Assembly (NCBI RefSeq): GCF_000429965.1
Contig: NZ_AUCW01000022.1
Location: 1-64,000 of the forward strand
Reading direction: 5' to 3'
Length of the DNA stretch: 64,000 nt
Source of the DNA: Desulfogranum mediterraneum DSM 13871
GTDB lineage: Bacteria > Desulfobacterota > Desulfobulbia > Desulfobulbales > Desulfobulbaceae
Shown one piece after another: positions 6,731-15,880 of the stretch. Position 1 is the stretch's first letter. The number at the start of each line of letters is the position of its first letter. Both the position numbers and the translations under genes were made by a program. A model generated the notes under the pieces. It was not told the DNA's origin and did not search any database. It worked only from the letters and a program-made list of their open reading frames with translations.

Positions 6731-8362
6731 TTAACCTGCCTGCAAGGAGCGCTGCAGCAGGTGCTGGGCCTTGACCAGGAGCGGCTCCAGGCTGGCCGCA
6801 TCAACGGCACTGATCCCCACTCCCTGCTCCCGGGCCATCTCCTTCAAGGCCTCCTCCTCCACCTGATCCAACTTGTTAAAGACCTTCAGACAGGGCAGTT
6901 GCCCCAACTCCAGCTCCTGGAGCAATGCCTCCACCACGGCCACCTGCTGCTGCCACTGGGGATTGGAGAGGTCGATCACATGGAGGAGCAGGTCCGCCTC
7001 AAAGAGCTCTTCCAGGGTGGACTCAAAGGCCTTGAGCAACTCTGCGGGCAGGTTGCGGATAAAGCCCACCGTATCGGTGATGATCACCTCCAGATCCTGG
7101 GGAAAACGCAGCCGCCGGCTGGTGGGGTCCAGGGTGGCGAAGAGCAGATCCTCGGCCTGGATCTCGCTGCGGGTCAGGGTGTTGAGCAGGGTGGACTTGC
7201 CGGCATTGGTATAGCCCACCAGGGAGATCACCGGCACATCCCGCTTGCGGCGACGGTTGCGGCGATGGTAGCGCTGGCTGCCCACGGCCTTGAGTTCCTT
7301 GGCCAGCCGGGCGATCCGGTCATTGATCCGCCGCTTATCGATCTCCAGCCTGGTCTCGCCGGGACCACGGGCTCCGATGCCGCCGGTCAGCCTGGAGAGG
7401 GCATCATCGCGGGTGGTCAGCTTGGGCAGCATATACTTGAGCTGGGCCATCTCGATCTGGAGCTTGCCCTCCCGGGAACGGGCCCGGCTGGCAAAGATAT
7501 CCAGGATCAGCTGGGTGCGGTCGATCACCCGCAGATCGGTGTGATCGGTCACCGAGCGGATCTGGGAAGGGCTGAGTTCCTGGTCAAAAAGGAGAAGATT
7601 GACCCCCAGGCGCAGACTGGTGAGCATGATCTCCATCAGCTTACCGCGGCCCAGGATGAAGCGGGGATGCATCTGCTTGCGCCGCTGGATCACCTCGCCC
7701 AGGACCTCCACCCCGGCCGAGCGGGCCAGCTCCACCAGCTCGGCCATGGAATCCTCGGCCAGGACCCGGGAACCGGTGGTGACGCTGATCAACAGGGCCC
7801 GATCCTTACCCCGGGCCACCTCCCTGATGGGCCGTTCCCGGACAAACTCCCGCTCCAGGGATTCGATCAGCTCCAGGCAGGAGCCCTGCTGGTTGGCCGG
7901 ATGCACCGGGCTCAGCTCGGCCCAGTCACGGCCATCCTCCTGGCGAGGCAGGAGGTGAGCGGTGTAGAGCAGCTCGGGCAAGCCCTCTTCCATGGTCATG
8001 ACCGCCATCAGGTCCAGCCGCAGGCAGGCCATGTCCATCACATCCTCTTCATTGACCCCGGCCTTGCGAAAGCTGGTATGCACGCAGCGCAGACCGCGCA
8101 GGCGACCGCCGCCGGTGCCCACCTCGGACAGGGCAGGGATCACGATCCGATCATGGTCCCCCACCACCACCTTGGCAATGGCGCCGGAACGATGGATCAG
8201 CAGCCCGATCTGGCGATTCAGCTCGGTGGAGAGGGCTGCCATGGTGCGGGCCGTCTCCCGGCCGATCACCTCCTGGGGACTGATTTTTTTCTGGGCCAGC
8301 CGTTCAAGGGCACGAAGCTGCTTGCTCTTTAAACCGCCTTTATTGCCGACTACTGCAGCGAT
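6731..8362 (-). CDS. hflX: GTPase HflX (probable AUC start)
   Basis: HflX is a ribosome-binding GTPase that splits stalled or heat-damaged 70S ribosomes. The protein shows the glycine-rich GGIGARGPGETRLEIDKRRI linker typical of HflX, then the G domain with GYTNAGKST (G1), DTVGFIRNLP (G3) and NKLD (G4). The most downstream candidate start, GTG 8269, has its purine-rich sequence directly abutting it and would remove a conserved-looking N-terminal stretch (VVGNKGGLKSKQLRALERL). Reading upstream in frame, the only well-placed initiation site is an ATC codon at 8362 preceded by GGAGGTG seven bases away; a TAG lies just beyond. With that start the protein is 543 residues. It follows asnS by 48 bp. 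Confidence 0.9.
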   Translation of the reverse strand: MAAVVGNKGGLKSKQLRALERLAQKKISPQEVIGRETARTMAALSTELNRQIGLLIHRSGAIAKVVVGDHDRIVIPALSEVGTGGGRLRGLRCVHTSFRKAGVNEEDVMDMACLRLDLMAVMTMEEGLPELLYTAHLLPRQEDGRDWAELSPVHPANQQGSCLELIESLEREFVRERPIREVARGKDRALLISVTTGSRVLAEDSMAELVELARSAGVEVLGEVIQRRKQMHPRFILGRGKLMEIMLTSLRLGVNLLLFDQELSPSQIRSVTDHTDLRVIDRTQLILDIFASRARSREGKLQIEMAQLKYMLPKLTTRDDALSRLTGGIGARGPGETRLEIDKRRINDRIARLAKELKAVGSQRYHRRNRRRKRDVPVISLVGYTNAGKSTLLNTLTRSEIQAEDLLFATLDPTSRRLRFPQDLEVIITDTVGFIRNLPAELLKAFESTLEELFEADLLLHVIDLSNPQWQQQVAVVEALLQELELGQLPCLKVFNKLDQVEEEALKEMAREQGVGISAVDAASLEPLLVKAQHLLQRSLQAG

Positions 8363-8410
8363 GGGTTCACCTCCACGTCTCTACTCCTCCTCTTCTTGTC
8401 AACCATGCCA

Positions 8411-9805
8411 TCAGCAGGGGGCATTGCCCGGAGTACGGGGAAAGGGGATGACGTCGCGGATGTTCTGCATCCCGGTCACCAGCTGGACCAGTCGTTCAAA
8501 CCCCAGGCCAAAGCCGGCATGGGGCACCGAACCGTAGCGGCGCAGATCCAGATACCAGCCATACTCCTCAAGATCCAAGCCCGCCTCGATCATCCTGGCC
8601 TTGAGCACCTCGTAACGTTCCTCCCGCTGACTGCCCCCAACCAGTTCTCCGATGCCGGGCACCAGGATATCCATGGCAGCCACGGTCTCGCCGCCCTCAT
8701 CAAGACGCATATAAAAGGGCTTGATCGTCTGGGGATAATTGGTGACAATCACCGGCACCCCGGCCACCTCTTCGCAGAGGTAGCGCTCATGTTCTGCCTG
8801 GAGATCACCCCCCCACTGCACCGGAAATTCAAACTCCCTGGCAGCCTTCTCCAGTTCCCGGACCGCCTCGCTGTAGGTCATGCGGACAAAGGGTTTGCTC
8901 CGGATGGTCTCCAGTCGCTGGAGCAGCCCCTTGGAGACAAAGCGGTTAAACAGATCCAAATCATCGCCGCACTCCTCCAGGACCATGGCCACCAGGTTTT
9001 TGATCATCTCCTCGGCCAGATCCATGTTCCCCCGGAGATCGCAGAAGGCCATCTCCGGCTCCAGCATCCAAAACTCGGCCAGATGCCTGCTGGTGTTGGA
9101 GTTCTCTGCCCGAAAGGTGGGGCCAAAGGTGTAGACCCGACCATGGGAGAGGGCAAAGATCTCGGCCTGGAGCTGACCGCTGACCGTCAGACCGGCCCGG
9201 CGCTGGAAAAAATCCCGGGCAAAGGGGTCCTCGCCCCTGATGGCCTCCGGCTCCAGGGCGGTGACCGTGAACATCTCCCCTGCCCCCTCGCAGTCCGAGG
9301 TGGTGATCACCGGGGTCTGGACCTGGAAGAAACCCTGCTCCCGGAAAAATCGATGGATCCCGAAATTCAAGGCACTGCGCACCCGGGTCACACCACCCAG
9401 GGCGTTGGTGCGGGCCCGGAGATGGCTGATGGAGCGCAGGAACTCGAAGCTGTGCCGCTTCTTCTGCAGAGGGTAGTGTTCCGGGTCTGCCCAGCCCACC
9501 ACCTCAAGTGCTGCCGCCTTGAGCTCGACCTCCTGGCCCTTGGCCGGTGAGGCCACCAGCTCGCCCCGGACACAGACCGCACAGCCGGTGGTCAAGCGCC
9601 TGACCTCGGACTCATAATTGTCCAGGTCCCCTTCGGCGACCACCTGGAGGCTGGCCAGACAGGAGCCGTCGTTGAGCTCCAGAAAGGAGAGGCTGCCCGA
9701 ATCCCGCCGGGTCCGGATCCAGGCCTTGACTTCAACCCGGCTCCCCACCGGTGCGGACTGAAGCAGGGTCTTGATGGTCTGCTGTGCTGCTGATAAACTC
9801 TTCAT
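8411..9805 (-). CDS. asnS: Asparaginyl-tRNA synthetase
   Basis: AsnRS charges tRNA-Asn with asparagine. The 464-residue protein has the N-terminal OB-fold anticodon-binding domain (VEVKAWIRTRRDSGSLSFLELNDGS) and the class II catalytic core. Motif 2 is seen in TFGPTFRAENSNTSRHLAEFWMLEPEMAF and motif 3 in GFGLGFERLVQLVTGMQNIRDVIPFPR. The ENSNT and GELVGGSQREER segments favour Asn over Asp specificity. Length is normal. No strong Shine-Dalgarno sequence is visible before the ATG at 9805. It lies in the middle of a long minus-strand run, followed by hflX. Confidence 0.96.
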   Translation of the reverse strand: MKSLSAAQQTIKTLLQSAPVGSRVEVKAWIRTRRDSGSLSFLELNDGSCLASLQVVAEGDLDNYESEVRRLTTGCAVCVRGELVASPAKGQEVELKAAALEVVGWADPEHYPLQKKRHSFEFLRSISHLRARTNALGGVTRVRSALNFGIHRFFREQGFFQVQTPVITTSDCEGAGEMFTVTALEPEAIRGEDPFARDFFQRRAGLTVSGQLQAEIFALSHGRVYTFGPTFRAENSNTSRHLAEFWMLEPEMAFCDLRGNMDLAEEMIKNLVAMVLEECGDDLDLFNRFVSKGLLQRLETIRSKPFVRMTYSEAVRELEKAAREFEFPVQWGGDLQAEHERYLCEEVAGVPVIVTNYPQTIKPFYMRLDEGGETVAAMDILVPGIGELVGGSQREERYEVLKARMIEAGLDLEEYGWYLDLRRYGSVPHAGFGLGFERLVQLVTGMQNIRDVIPFPRTPGNAPC

Positions 9806-9897
9806 GGCATCTGGTCTATTGTATATGGGTTCAATCGTTAAATTTCCCCTGAAAGGAGGGAGCGCCCCTGGCCTGATCAGGCCGCCGTAGCTGCCCC

Positions 9898-10386
9898 CTA
9901 GAGGTGGAGGACCGAGGCTTCCAGCATCCCGGTGCGAACCGGGATCAGCCAGTAGCGGTCAGGATCCTCCAGGACAGCCTGCTCCAGCCTCTTGCTCACC
10001 CGATGGGAATCCTCCACCAGGCTGTAAAAGACCGAGTCCACACCGATGAAGCCATCCAGCAGATGGGTCAGGGTATGGAGCGCCTTGGTCAGGTAGCCCT
10101 GCTCCATCTCCAGCAGGTCGCCCAGGGTCTCGACCCCCTCCTGGTGGAGAATATCCACCATGGAACGGCCGAACTCCATGTTCTTGGCCACGGCCCGCTC
10201 CACCGTCGGCCAGAAACGCGCCTCCCTGGCAGCGATGATCTCTTCCGCTCGGATCACCAGGTCGGCATAGCTGATCAGTTGGTTACCCTTGAGGTAATGG
10301 GCCACCTGCTCCGTAGCCTGGCTCGGGTTTTCGGCCAGGACCAGGAAAAAATGGGATATCTTGTATCGGGCCTGTTCTGCATTCAT
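9898..10386 (-). CDS. Hypothetical helical protein, translationally coupled to Ser/Thr kinase
   Basis: A 162-residue soluble protein of unknown function, predicted by eye to be almost all alpha-helix, with no signal peptide, membrane segment or recognised motif. Its start codon overlaps the stop of the Ser/Thr kinase gene by four bases (ATGA), so the two are very likely translated in fixed proportion. It may be a partner or substrate of the kinase, but this rests only on position. Confidence 0.75.
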   Translation of the reverse strand: MNAEQARYKISHFFLVLAENPSQATEQVAHYLKGNQLISYADLVIRAEEIIAAREARFWPTVERAVAKNMEFGRSMVDILHQEGVETLGDLLEMEQGYLTKALHTLTHLLDGFIGVDSVFYSLVEDSHRVSKRLEQAVLEDPDRYWLIPVRTGMLEASVLHL

Positions 10387-11747
10387 GGCTTCTGTGGAGT
10401 TGGATTATCTAGAGGTGATGTATCAGGGGCAGGCATAGTACAGACCGGAACCACAAAGTTCAAACAATTTATATCCAGGACTCCGGCATAGCCCATGTCC
10501 AGGTTGACATACCAGCCCTCATGGTTGCCGTGGAGGTCACAGCTCCACAGCCAGCGGGAGCCATCCCGGATATGGGGAAAGTCCCCGGCGCTCCCCTCCA
10601 GCTCCAGCAGGCTGAGCAGCTCATCGACCGTGGGCAGGCGCCAGTGGTCATGGCCCAGGTGGTGATGGCGATTGAGTTGATCGATATATGCCCGGGCCTC
10701 ACCCTGGGTCAGGGGATAGGAGCTGGCCCGGCGGCGCCAGATCAACCTGGAGAGGGGATCACGGGCCAGCTGATCCCTCAACTCGAGACAACGCTCCACC
10801 ACGGTGATGGGCCGAAACTGCTCATTGAGCCGGAACCGCTCGCCTGCCCTGGAGCGGCAGACATTGAGCGGCTCACTCCTCAGCCTCAGCTCCTCGCCCG
10901 GGGCGACCCGGCTGCAATGAAGGGGCATCCGGGTCTCCTCCCGAAGCAGGCGAAGCCCTTCAAAGGCTCCAAGCATCTCGCCGGCCGAAGCAAAGCGCTC
11001 ATCGCGGTTCCAACTCAGGGCCTTGCGGAAAAAGGCGTCCCAGCTCTCATCGTAGAGGGGGTTGACCTGGGAGAGGCAAAAGCTCTGCATCCCGGGAAAG
11101 GTGCCGGTGAGCATCCGGTAGAGCAGCACTGCCGCGGAGTAGAGATCTGCCCGCCCATCCACTCCCGAGGGTTGGCTGCGCTGCTCCGGCGGGGTATAGA
11201 AGGGAGAGCCGATCTGCATGGTCTCCGGTCCGCAGAAGGCCACCCCCTCCACCAGGGCCATGCCGAAGTCACAGATCTTGACCTGATTCTGGTCAGTCAC
11301 CAGGATGTTCTGGGGCTTGATGTCCCGATGGATGATGCTGTTATGGTGGAGAAAGGCGAGGGCCTTGAGCAGCTGGCCGCCATAGTGGAGAACCTCCTGG
11401 GCAGGGATCACCCGGCAGTTCTTCTCCATCTGGAACTCTTCGCCGATCATGTCGCCCAGATTTTTACAGATATACTCCATCACAAAGAAGGGACGCCCCT
11501 GTGCGTCTTCGGCAAAGTCGTGGGCCGTGACCAGAAAGGGGTGCTGGAACGAGGCCATGGTCCTGGCCTCAAAGGTGAAGATCTCCCGAAGCTTGGCCAT
11601 CCCCAGGATATCTTCCATGATCTCGGCAGGATCAAGAATCTTGATCGCCACCACCTTCTCAATCACCGGCACGATCCCCTTATAGACCGCACCCATGCCG
11701 CCCTTGCCGAGACGACGGATAATCTGATATCGACCGATTTGCCTCAT
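10383..11747 (-). CDS. Serine/threonine protein kinase with C-terminal Lcl (DUF1566) domain
   Basis: A eukaryotic-like Hanks-type kinase of 454 residues. The catalytic domain shows the glycine loop LGKGGMGAVYKG (about 13-24), catalytic Lys36 in VAIKIL, Glu60 in helix C, HRDIKPQN at 140-147 and DFG at 160-162; all key residues are present, so it should be active. There is no transmembrane segment, unlike PknB-type receptors. After a linker, residues about 335-445 form a DUF1566/Lcl-type domain (DPLSRLIWRRR, DHWRLPTVDELLSLLE, RWLWSCD), a fold related to ligand-binding C-type lectin-like modules. The start at 11747 has GAGGAAGG just upstream; an earlier ATG at 11774 would overlap the preceding gene. 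It is packed between a metallophosphoesterase and an unknown gene. Confidence 0.92.
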   Translation of the reverse strand: MRQIGRYQIIRRLGKGGMGAVYKGIVPVIEKVVAIKILDPAEIMEDILGMAKLREIFTFEARTMASFQHPFLVTAHDFAEDAQGRPFFVMEYICKNLGDMIGEEFQMEKNCRVIPAQEVLHYGGQLLKALAFLHHNSIIHRDIKPQNILVTDQNQVKICDFGMALVEGVAFCGPETMQIGSPFYTPPEQRSQPSGVDGRADLYSAAVLLYRMLTGTFPGMQSFCLSQVNPLYDESWDAFFRKALSWNRDERFASAGEMLGAFEGLRLLREETRMPLHCSRVAPGEELRLRSEPLNVCRSRAGERFRLNEQFRPITVVERCLELRDQLARDPLSRLIWRRRASSYPLTQGEARAYIDQLNRHHHLGHDHWRLPTVDELLSLLELEGSAGDFPHIRDGSRWLWSCDLHGNHEGWYVNLDMGYAGVLDINCLNFVVPVCTMPAPDTSPLDNPTPQKP

Positions 11748-11754
11748 ACCTTCC

Positions 11755-12483
11755 TCATCGCAGTCGCCTGGCATTGGAGAGGGGAAAGCCCCGCTCTTTC
11801 AACAGACGGATGGTGGTCTCCACATCATAGTCCAGCCCCCTGATCTCCACCTCCCGGCTGGCCTGATCCCAGAGCAGGTACTTGGCCTGGGGGCCTAGGG
11901 CATCACGGGGTTGGCCTACACTGCCGGGGATGATGATATAGCGGCTCTCAGGCGCCAGGGAAAAGCTTCCCAGCTTCAGCCGGTTCTGGCTGAACTGTTG
12001 CCCCTGGTAGCGATAACAGAGCAGGCTATGGGTATGACCGCAGAAGCAGAGCTGTTCAGGATAGGAGGAGAAGATCCGCTCCAGCCGCGGGGCTGAAGGG
12101 GAAAAGAGGTAGGTGGTCATGGATTGCGGCGGACAGCCGTGGACAAAGCGGCTGTTGTGAGCCAGCAGAAAGTCTGGCAGATCCTCCAACCAGCTACAAG
12201 ATCCTGCGCTGAGCAGCCCCCGGCTCAGATCCAAGGACTCCCTGGGAGCCGGGTTGAGGCGCTTATAGTAACCGGCAGAGATCAGGGCCAGTTCATGGTT
12301 GCCCATCACGGAACGCACGCCGCGCGCCATCAGGGCCCGGACCACCTCCTCGGGCTGGGGACCATAGCCCACATTATCGCCCAGGGAGATGATCTCTCCC
12401 ACCCCCTGACGGTCCAGGTCCCTGAGCACCGCCTGCAACGCCTGATAGTTGCCGTGGATATCAGCCAGAATCGCAATCCGCAC
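11755..12483 (-). CDS. Metallophosphoesterase (YfcE/ApaH-like)
   Basis: A 242-residue calcineurin-like phosphoesterase. All metal-ligand blocks are present in order: DIHGN at the N terminus, GDNVGYGP, GNHE, a lone HG histidine (RFVHGCPP), and GCGHTH-type FCGHTHS. The length and VGYGPQPEEVV segment match the single-domain YfcE-like group that cleaves phosphodiesters or small phosphoprotein-type substrates. It lies seven bases upstream of the Ser/Thr kinase start and three bases downstream of the DUF89 gene, so all are cotranscribed. A kinase-phosphatase pairing is tempting, but the family is broad and the substrate is not shown by the sequence. Confidence 0.9.
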   Translation of the reverse strand: MRIAILADIHGNYQALQAVLRDLDRQGVGEIISLGDNVGYGPQPEEVVRALMARGVRSVMGNHELALISAGYYKRLNPAPRESLDLSRGLLSAGSCSWLEDLPDFLLAHNSRFVHGCPPQSMTTYLFSPSAPRLERIFSSYPEQLCFCGHTHSLLCYRYQGQQFSQNRLKLGSFSLAPESRYIIIPGSVGQPRDALGPQAKYLLWDQASREVEIRGLDYDVETTIRLLKERGFPLSNARRLR

Positions 12484-12486
12484 GCT

Positions 12487-13374
12487 TTACCCCGCCTGCA
12501 GGGTTTCGGAGGCCAGGAGCACGGCTGAGCCGATGCGAAGATCCGCCTGGGGGTGGTCTGCCCGGAGATGGGCCAGGACCGAACTGCACTTGACGGTAAA
12601 GAGGAAGACGATGGGAGCCCGGGCCTCGGAGAGGCATTCAAAGTTGCCCATGCCCTTGCTGATGATGAGCTCGGCCCCTGCAAAGGCCTGGCGAAACTCT
12701 GCTGAACAGCGCTCAAGTGAGGTTCCGGGCACATCCGCTCCGTTGGAGATCACCGGGCACAACTCCTCCAGGCCGCAAAAGCGGGCATCCTCCAGGGTGG
12801 CATCGTTGATGACCGGCGAGGCCCGCACTGCCAGGGTGAGGCTGCAGCCCCGTTCAAGCAGGACCCTGATCACCTGTTTATCAAAGACAATCTCACCACA
12901 GTTATCGGCAAGATAGAGCACCCTGGGACGACGGGCCAGGGCAGCCTCCAGCTGGGGATAGTGGTCTATGGCCAGCCCGCCCTGCTGACATTCGGCCAGG
13001 GTGGTATCCAGGTCGAGCTGCCTCTGGGCACCGTTATCCAGGACATTGGCGCCTATGGCAAAACGAATCGCAGCCAGCAAGGGATCGGCGGCCTGGGCCA
13101 CGGCAGCGCTCATGGCAGGTTCCATGGACAGGGCCAGCCGGTTGGCCTGATCCTTGATCTCGGCAAAGGGGTCCGCCACCCCGGTCATCTCGGCGATCAG
13201 CCGATAGTAGGCAGCGGCATTCTCCGGTGGCGAGGCCTCTGCCGGAAAATCCTCCAGCATGGCCCCCACCCGGGTCAGCACCCGGCGTTGAAGTTCGGGG
13301 TCTTGGCTGCAGAGCTTGACCGTGGTCAGCACCTGCCGCATAAAACAGACAAGACAGTCATTACCGGTCTGCAT
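12487..13374 (-). CDS. DUF89/ARMT1-like metal-dependent phosphatase
   Basis: A 295-residue member of the DUF89 family. Members are metal-dependent phosphatases proposed to remove phosphate from damaged or over-reactive sugar phosphates and phospho-metabolites. The N-terminal Cys pair (DCLVCFMRQ), the central LADNCGEIVFDK motif with its metal-binding Asp and Asn, the INDAT motif and the ISKGMGNFE motif all match. Length fits the stand-alone bacterial form. Its ATG shares one base with the stop of the upstream PP-loop gene (TGATG), so they are translationally coupled. The natural substrate is unknown. Confidence 0.9.
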   Translation of the reverse strand: MQTGNDCLVCFMRQVLTTVKLCSQDPELQRRVLTRVGAMLEDFPAEASPPENAAAYYRLIAEMTGVADPFAEIKDQANRLALSMEPAMSAAVAQAADPLLAAIRFAIGANVLDNGAQRQLDLDTTLAECQQGGLAIDHYPQLEAALARRPRVLYLADNCGEIVFDKQVIRVLLERGCSLTLAVRASPVINDATLEDARFCGLEELCPVISNGADVPGTSLERCSAEFRQAFAGAELIISKGMGNFECLSEARAPIVFLFTVKCSSVLAHLRADHPQADLRIGSAVLLASETLQAG

Positions 13375-14165
13375 CAGGTCCTCTTGGTGGTGTTGGGGGA
13401 GAGCAGATATTCCTGCCGCACATTGCCCAGGGCCGCAAAGATATGTTCCTTGGCATCGGGTACGCTGGCATAGATGGTCTGCACCAGTTGATGGATCTCT
13501 TCCCGCCGGGTCTGCTCGGACAGGGGACAGGCCGAACGGATGGGGCTAAAACCGAGCCTGCGGCCCAGCTGATCGACATCCTCCTTGTCACAGTAGGCCA
13601 GAGGACGGATGATGGAGAGTCGTCCGGAGAACAGGGCCTGACAGGGCGACATGGTACTGAGGTTGCCGGCAGAGGTCAGGTTCAGGAAGAAGGTTTCGAT
13701 GATGTCGTCCCGGTGATGTCCCAGGGCCAGTTTGCTGAAGCCGTGGTCCCTGGCATGGGCAAAGAGTTGGCTCCTCCGGGAACGGGCACACTGAAAGCAG
13801 ACATCCTTGCGAGCCCCGCTGGCCAGTTGTTCCGGGCTGGGGCGCCAGGCAGCCGGCAGGACGACCGGGTTAAGCCCCAGCCGCTCCATGGCCGCCCGCA
13901 CCTGGAGAGCGGCAGGCCCGGGTTGGTCGGCATCGCCCTCCATATCGACATGAACCGCGGTCAGTTGATAGCTGATGGGGGCCTTGTTGTGCCAGGAGTC
14001 GAGCAGCCAGGCCAGGATGAGGGAGTCCATGCCTCCGGAAACCGCCACCAGAACCCGATCGCCGTCGGCCAGCATCCCATAGTCGTGCATGGCCCGCCCT
14101 ACCCGCCTGTTCAACCGACGCAGTTCGGCCTTCATGCCCAGGGACGCACCAGTAGTTTCAGCCAC
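13374..14165 (-). CDS. TtcA-like PP-loop tRNA thiolation enzyme
   Basis: TtcA adds sulfur to cytidine 32 of certain tRNAs, using ATP to activate the base and an iron-sulfur cluster. The 263-residue protein carries the PP-loop SGGMDSL near residue 40, the Cys pair CFQC, a third Cys in SACPLSEQ, and LALGHHRDDIIETFFLNL, which is characteristic of the family. The open frame extends far upstream but there it overlaps the lipoprotein gene in another frame; GTG 14165 is chosen because GCAGGTGAG lies just before it, with ATG 14135 as an alternative lacking such a site. The third Cys context differs slightly from the E. coli enzyme, so a related tRNA target is possible. Confidence 0.85.
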   Translation of the reverse strand: MAETTGASLGMKAELRRLNRRVGRAMHDYGMLADGDRVLVAVSGGMDSLILAWLLDSWHNKAPISYQLTAVHVDMEGDADQPGPAALQVRAAMERLGLNPVVLPAAWRPSPEQLASGARKDVCFQCARSRRSQLFAHARDHGFSKLALGHHRDDIIETFFLNLTSAGNLSTMSPCQALFSGRLSIIRPLAYCDKEDVDQLGRRLGFSPIRSACPLSEQTRREEIHQLVQTIYASVPDAKEHIFAALGNVRQEYLLSPNTTKRT

Positions 14166-14184
14166 AATCTCACCTGCCCCCGGG

Positions 14185-14826
14185 TCAGGGTGCCTGGAGA
14201 TAGGGGCACTGGTCGATTTTTTCCTCAAGTCCCTCCTTGAGGAGCTGCTCACCGGTAATCCAGGTAAAGCCGGGGCTGCGGGCCCGTTTCCAGTTGTAGA
14301 GATTTTCCATGAAGGTTTGCTGGACCTCGTCGAAGCTGCCGTGACAGAGGACCTGACCGCTCTCAACCTCGTAGAGACGATAGTCAAAGGCCACCGAGGC
14401 AGGAGTCTTGGCCGTATAGTCGCCACCCACCCGGTCGTGATAACGGCTGATAATGACCTCCATCATCCCGTTGCAACTGAGCTGCTCTGCAACCAGTTTG
14501 ACCCCGACCGGCCCGTCGGCCTCACTGCTGTTCTTGAGGCCATAGAGCTGGCTGCTGGTGACAAAACGAACATCCCGCCGCCCGGCAAAGGCCCTTTCCA
14601 GCAGGCTGTCCAGCAGGGTCGCCCCCTCTTTGAGCTGTTTGCTCTGGGCAATGGAGAGGCTGTCATCGTAGTCGACGGCTGTTTGCACCGGCAAGACCCC
14701 GATACAGTTCAAGACGACCTTCGGATCCCTGGACACGGACTCCTGGGCCTGTTTCTGGCTGCAGGCAGGCAGCAGGAGCAAGGATGCTGTGCCGAGAAGG
14801 AGTATCCCCTTAAGATGTTGAATCAT
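14185..14826 (-). CDS. Putative lipoprotein
   Basis: A 213-residue protein with a clear lipoprotein signal: a short basic start, a leucine-rich core and the lipobox LLPAC with Cys22 as the lipidated residue. The mature part has a mixed alpha/beta look (VVLNCIGVLPVQTAV, VRFVTSSQLYG) and may belong to the outer-membrane lipoproteins that resemble a Rossmann-like TolB N-terminal fold, but no family is certain. A perfect AAGGAGGT lies just before the ATG. It is the first gene of the long minus-strand operon that ends with hflX; the TtcA-like gene starts 19 bases later. Confidence 0.75.
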   Translation of the reverse strand: MIQHLKGILLLGTASLLLLPACSQKQAQESVSRDPKVVLNCIGVLPVQTAVDYDDSLSIAQSKQLKEGATLLDSLLERAFAGRRDVRFVTSSQLYGLKNSSEADGPVGVKLVAEQLSCNGMMEVIISRYHDRVGGDYTAKTPASVAFDYRLYEVESGQVLCHGSFDEVQQTFMENLYNWKRARSPGFTWITGEQLLKEGLEEKIDQCPYLQAP

Positions 14827-15054
14827 TGTACCTCCTTAAAAGAGTGGTCTACGGGCTATCTTCTATACTTGGATTATGCCATCAAGGTCAAGTTCCCCTC
14901 AAGGCAGGTGATCGGTTCCTGCCCAGACGCCTGGCAACGGTGGTCGGCTGAGCTGGTTGTGCATGGCGCTCACCCCCTTGAAAAGAGCGCTATCCGGTGG
15001 CGTGGCGGCCCTGTTCTCCCTGGCCCTATACAAGAGGAACAAGAAGAGGGAGGA

Positions 15055-15654
15055 CTAGAGGCTCCCCTTGGAGGAGAGTTGACCGCTGAGCTGCCCATGG
15101 GCTGTCACAGCCTGGGCAACGGCCCGTCCCAGCCCCTTGAAAATTGCCTCGATGATATGGTGGGAGTTTTCCCCGTGGAGGAGGTCGACATGGAGGGTGA
15201 GGCCGCCATGGAGGGCAAAGGCCCGCAGAAATTCCTTGGCCAGGGGAGTATCAAAGGTGCCGACCTTCCGATCCTCCAGCTCCACCTGATAGTGGAGGTA
15301 GGGGCGATTGGAGAAGTCGACGCATACCCGCGCCAGGGTCTCATCCATGGGTACATAGGCATGACCGTAGCGACAGATCCCGCCCTTATCACCCAGGGCC
15401 CGGGCAAAGGCCTGGCCCAGACAGATCCCCACATCTTCCACGGTATGATGATCGTCAACCTCCAGGTCGCCCTTGGCCTGGATGGTCAGGTCGAAAAAAC
15501 CATGCACCCCGAACAGGGTGAGCATATGATCCATAAACCCCACTCCGGTATGAATATCGGTGGTACCGGAGCCGTCGAGCTTCAAGACGAGTTGGATGTC
15601 GGTTTCCTTGGTGGCACGGACAATTTCCGCCGTGCGGGGGGACTGTAGCACCAT
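15055..15654 (-). CDS. hisB: Imidazoleglycerol-phosphate dehydratase
   Basis: HisB in its single-function form dehydrates imidazole-glycerol phosphate to imidazole-acetol phosphate in histidine synthesis. The 199-residue protein holds the repeated manganese-binding motifs: DIHTGVGFMDHML, DDHHTVEDVG, and near the C terminus HGENSHHIIEAIFKGLGRA. Start 15654 is chosen because GGAG stands before it and the family usually begins a few residues ahead of RxAxIxRxTxET; an upstream ATG at 15702 would add 16 residues. No other his genes are in the window, so histidine genes appear scattered. There is no HisB-N phosphatase domain. Confidence 0.96.
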   Translation of the reverse strand: MVLQSPRTAEIVRATKETDIQLVLKLDGSGTTDIHTGVGFMDHMLTLFGVHGFFDLTIQAKGDLEVDDHHTVEDVGICLGQAFARALGDKGGICRYGHAYVPMDETLARVCVDFSNRPYLHYQVELEDRKVGTFDTPLAKEFLRAFALHGGLTLHVDLLHGENSHHIIEAIFKGLGRAVAQAVTAHGQLSGQLSSKGSL

Positions 15655-15880
15655 TGGCCACTCCTGTGTGGTGAAAAGATAATCTGCCCCCGGCTGCAAC
15701 ATCTCACTGTTATACCGGGTTAAGCGAGCAAAAAGAAGAGTTTAACAGCACCTCTCTGCAACGCCTGTTGCTCCCTTCATACTATTCGGCTTCGGGAAGA
15801 TTCGCAACTGTTCTTGCTCGCCGAAAACGGGTTTCACCGGCCTGGATTCCAGGAAAAAGAGCCCGCCGTGTTTTTTTTCA

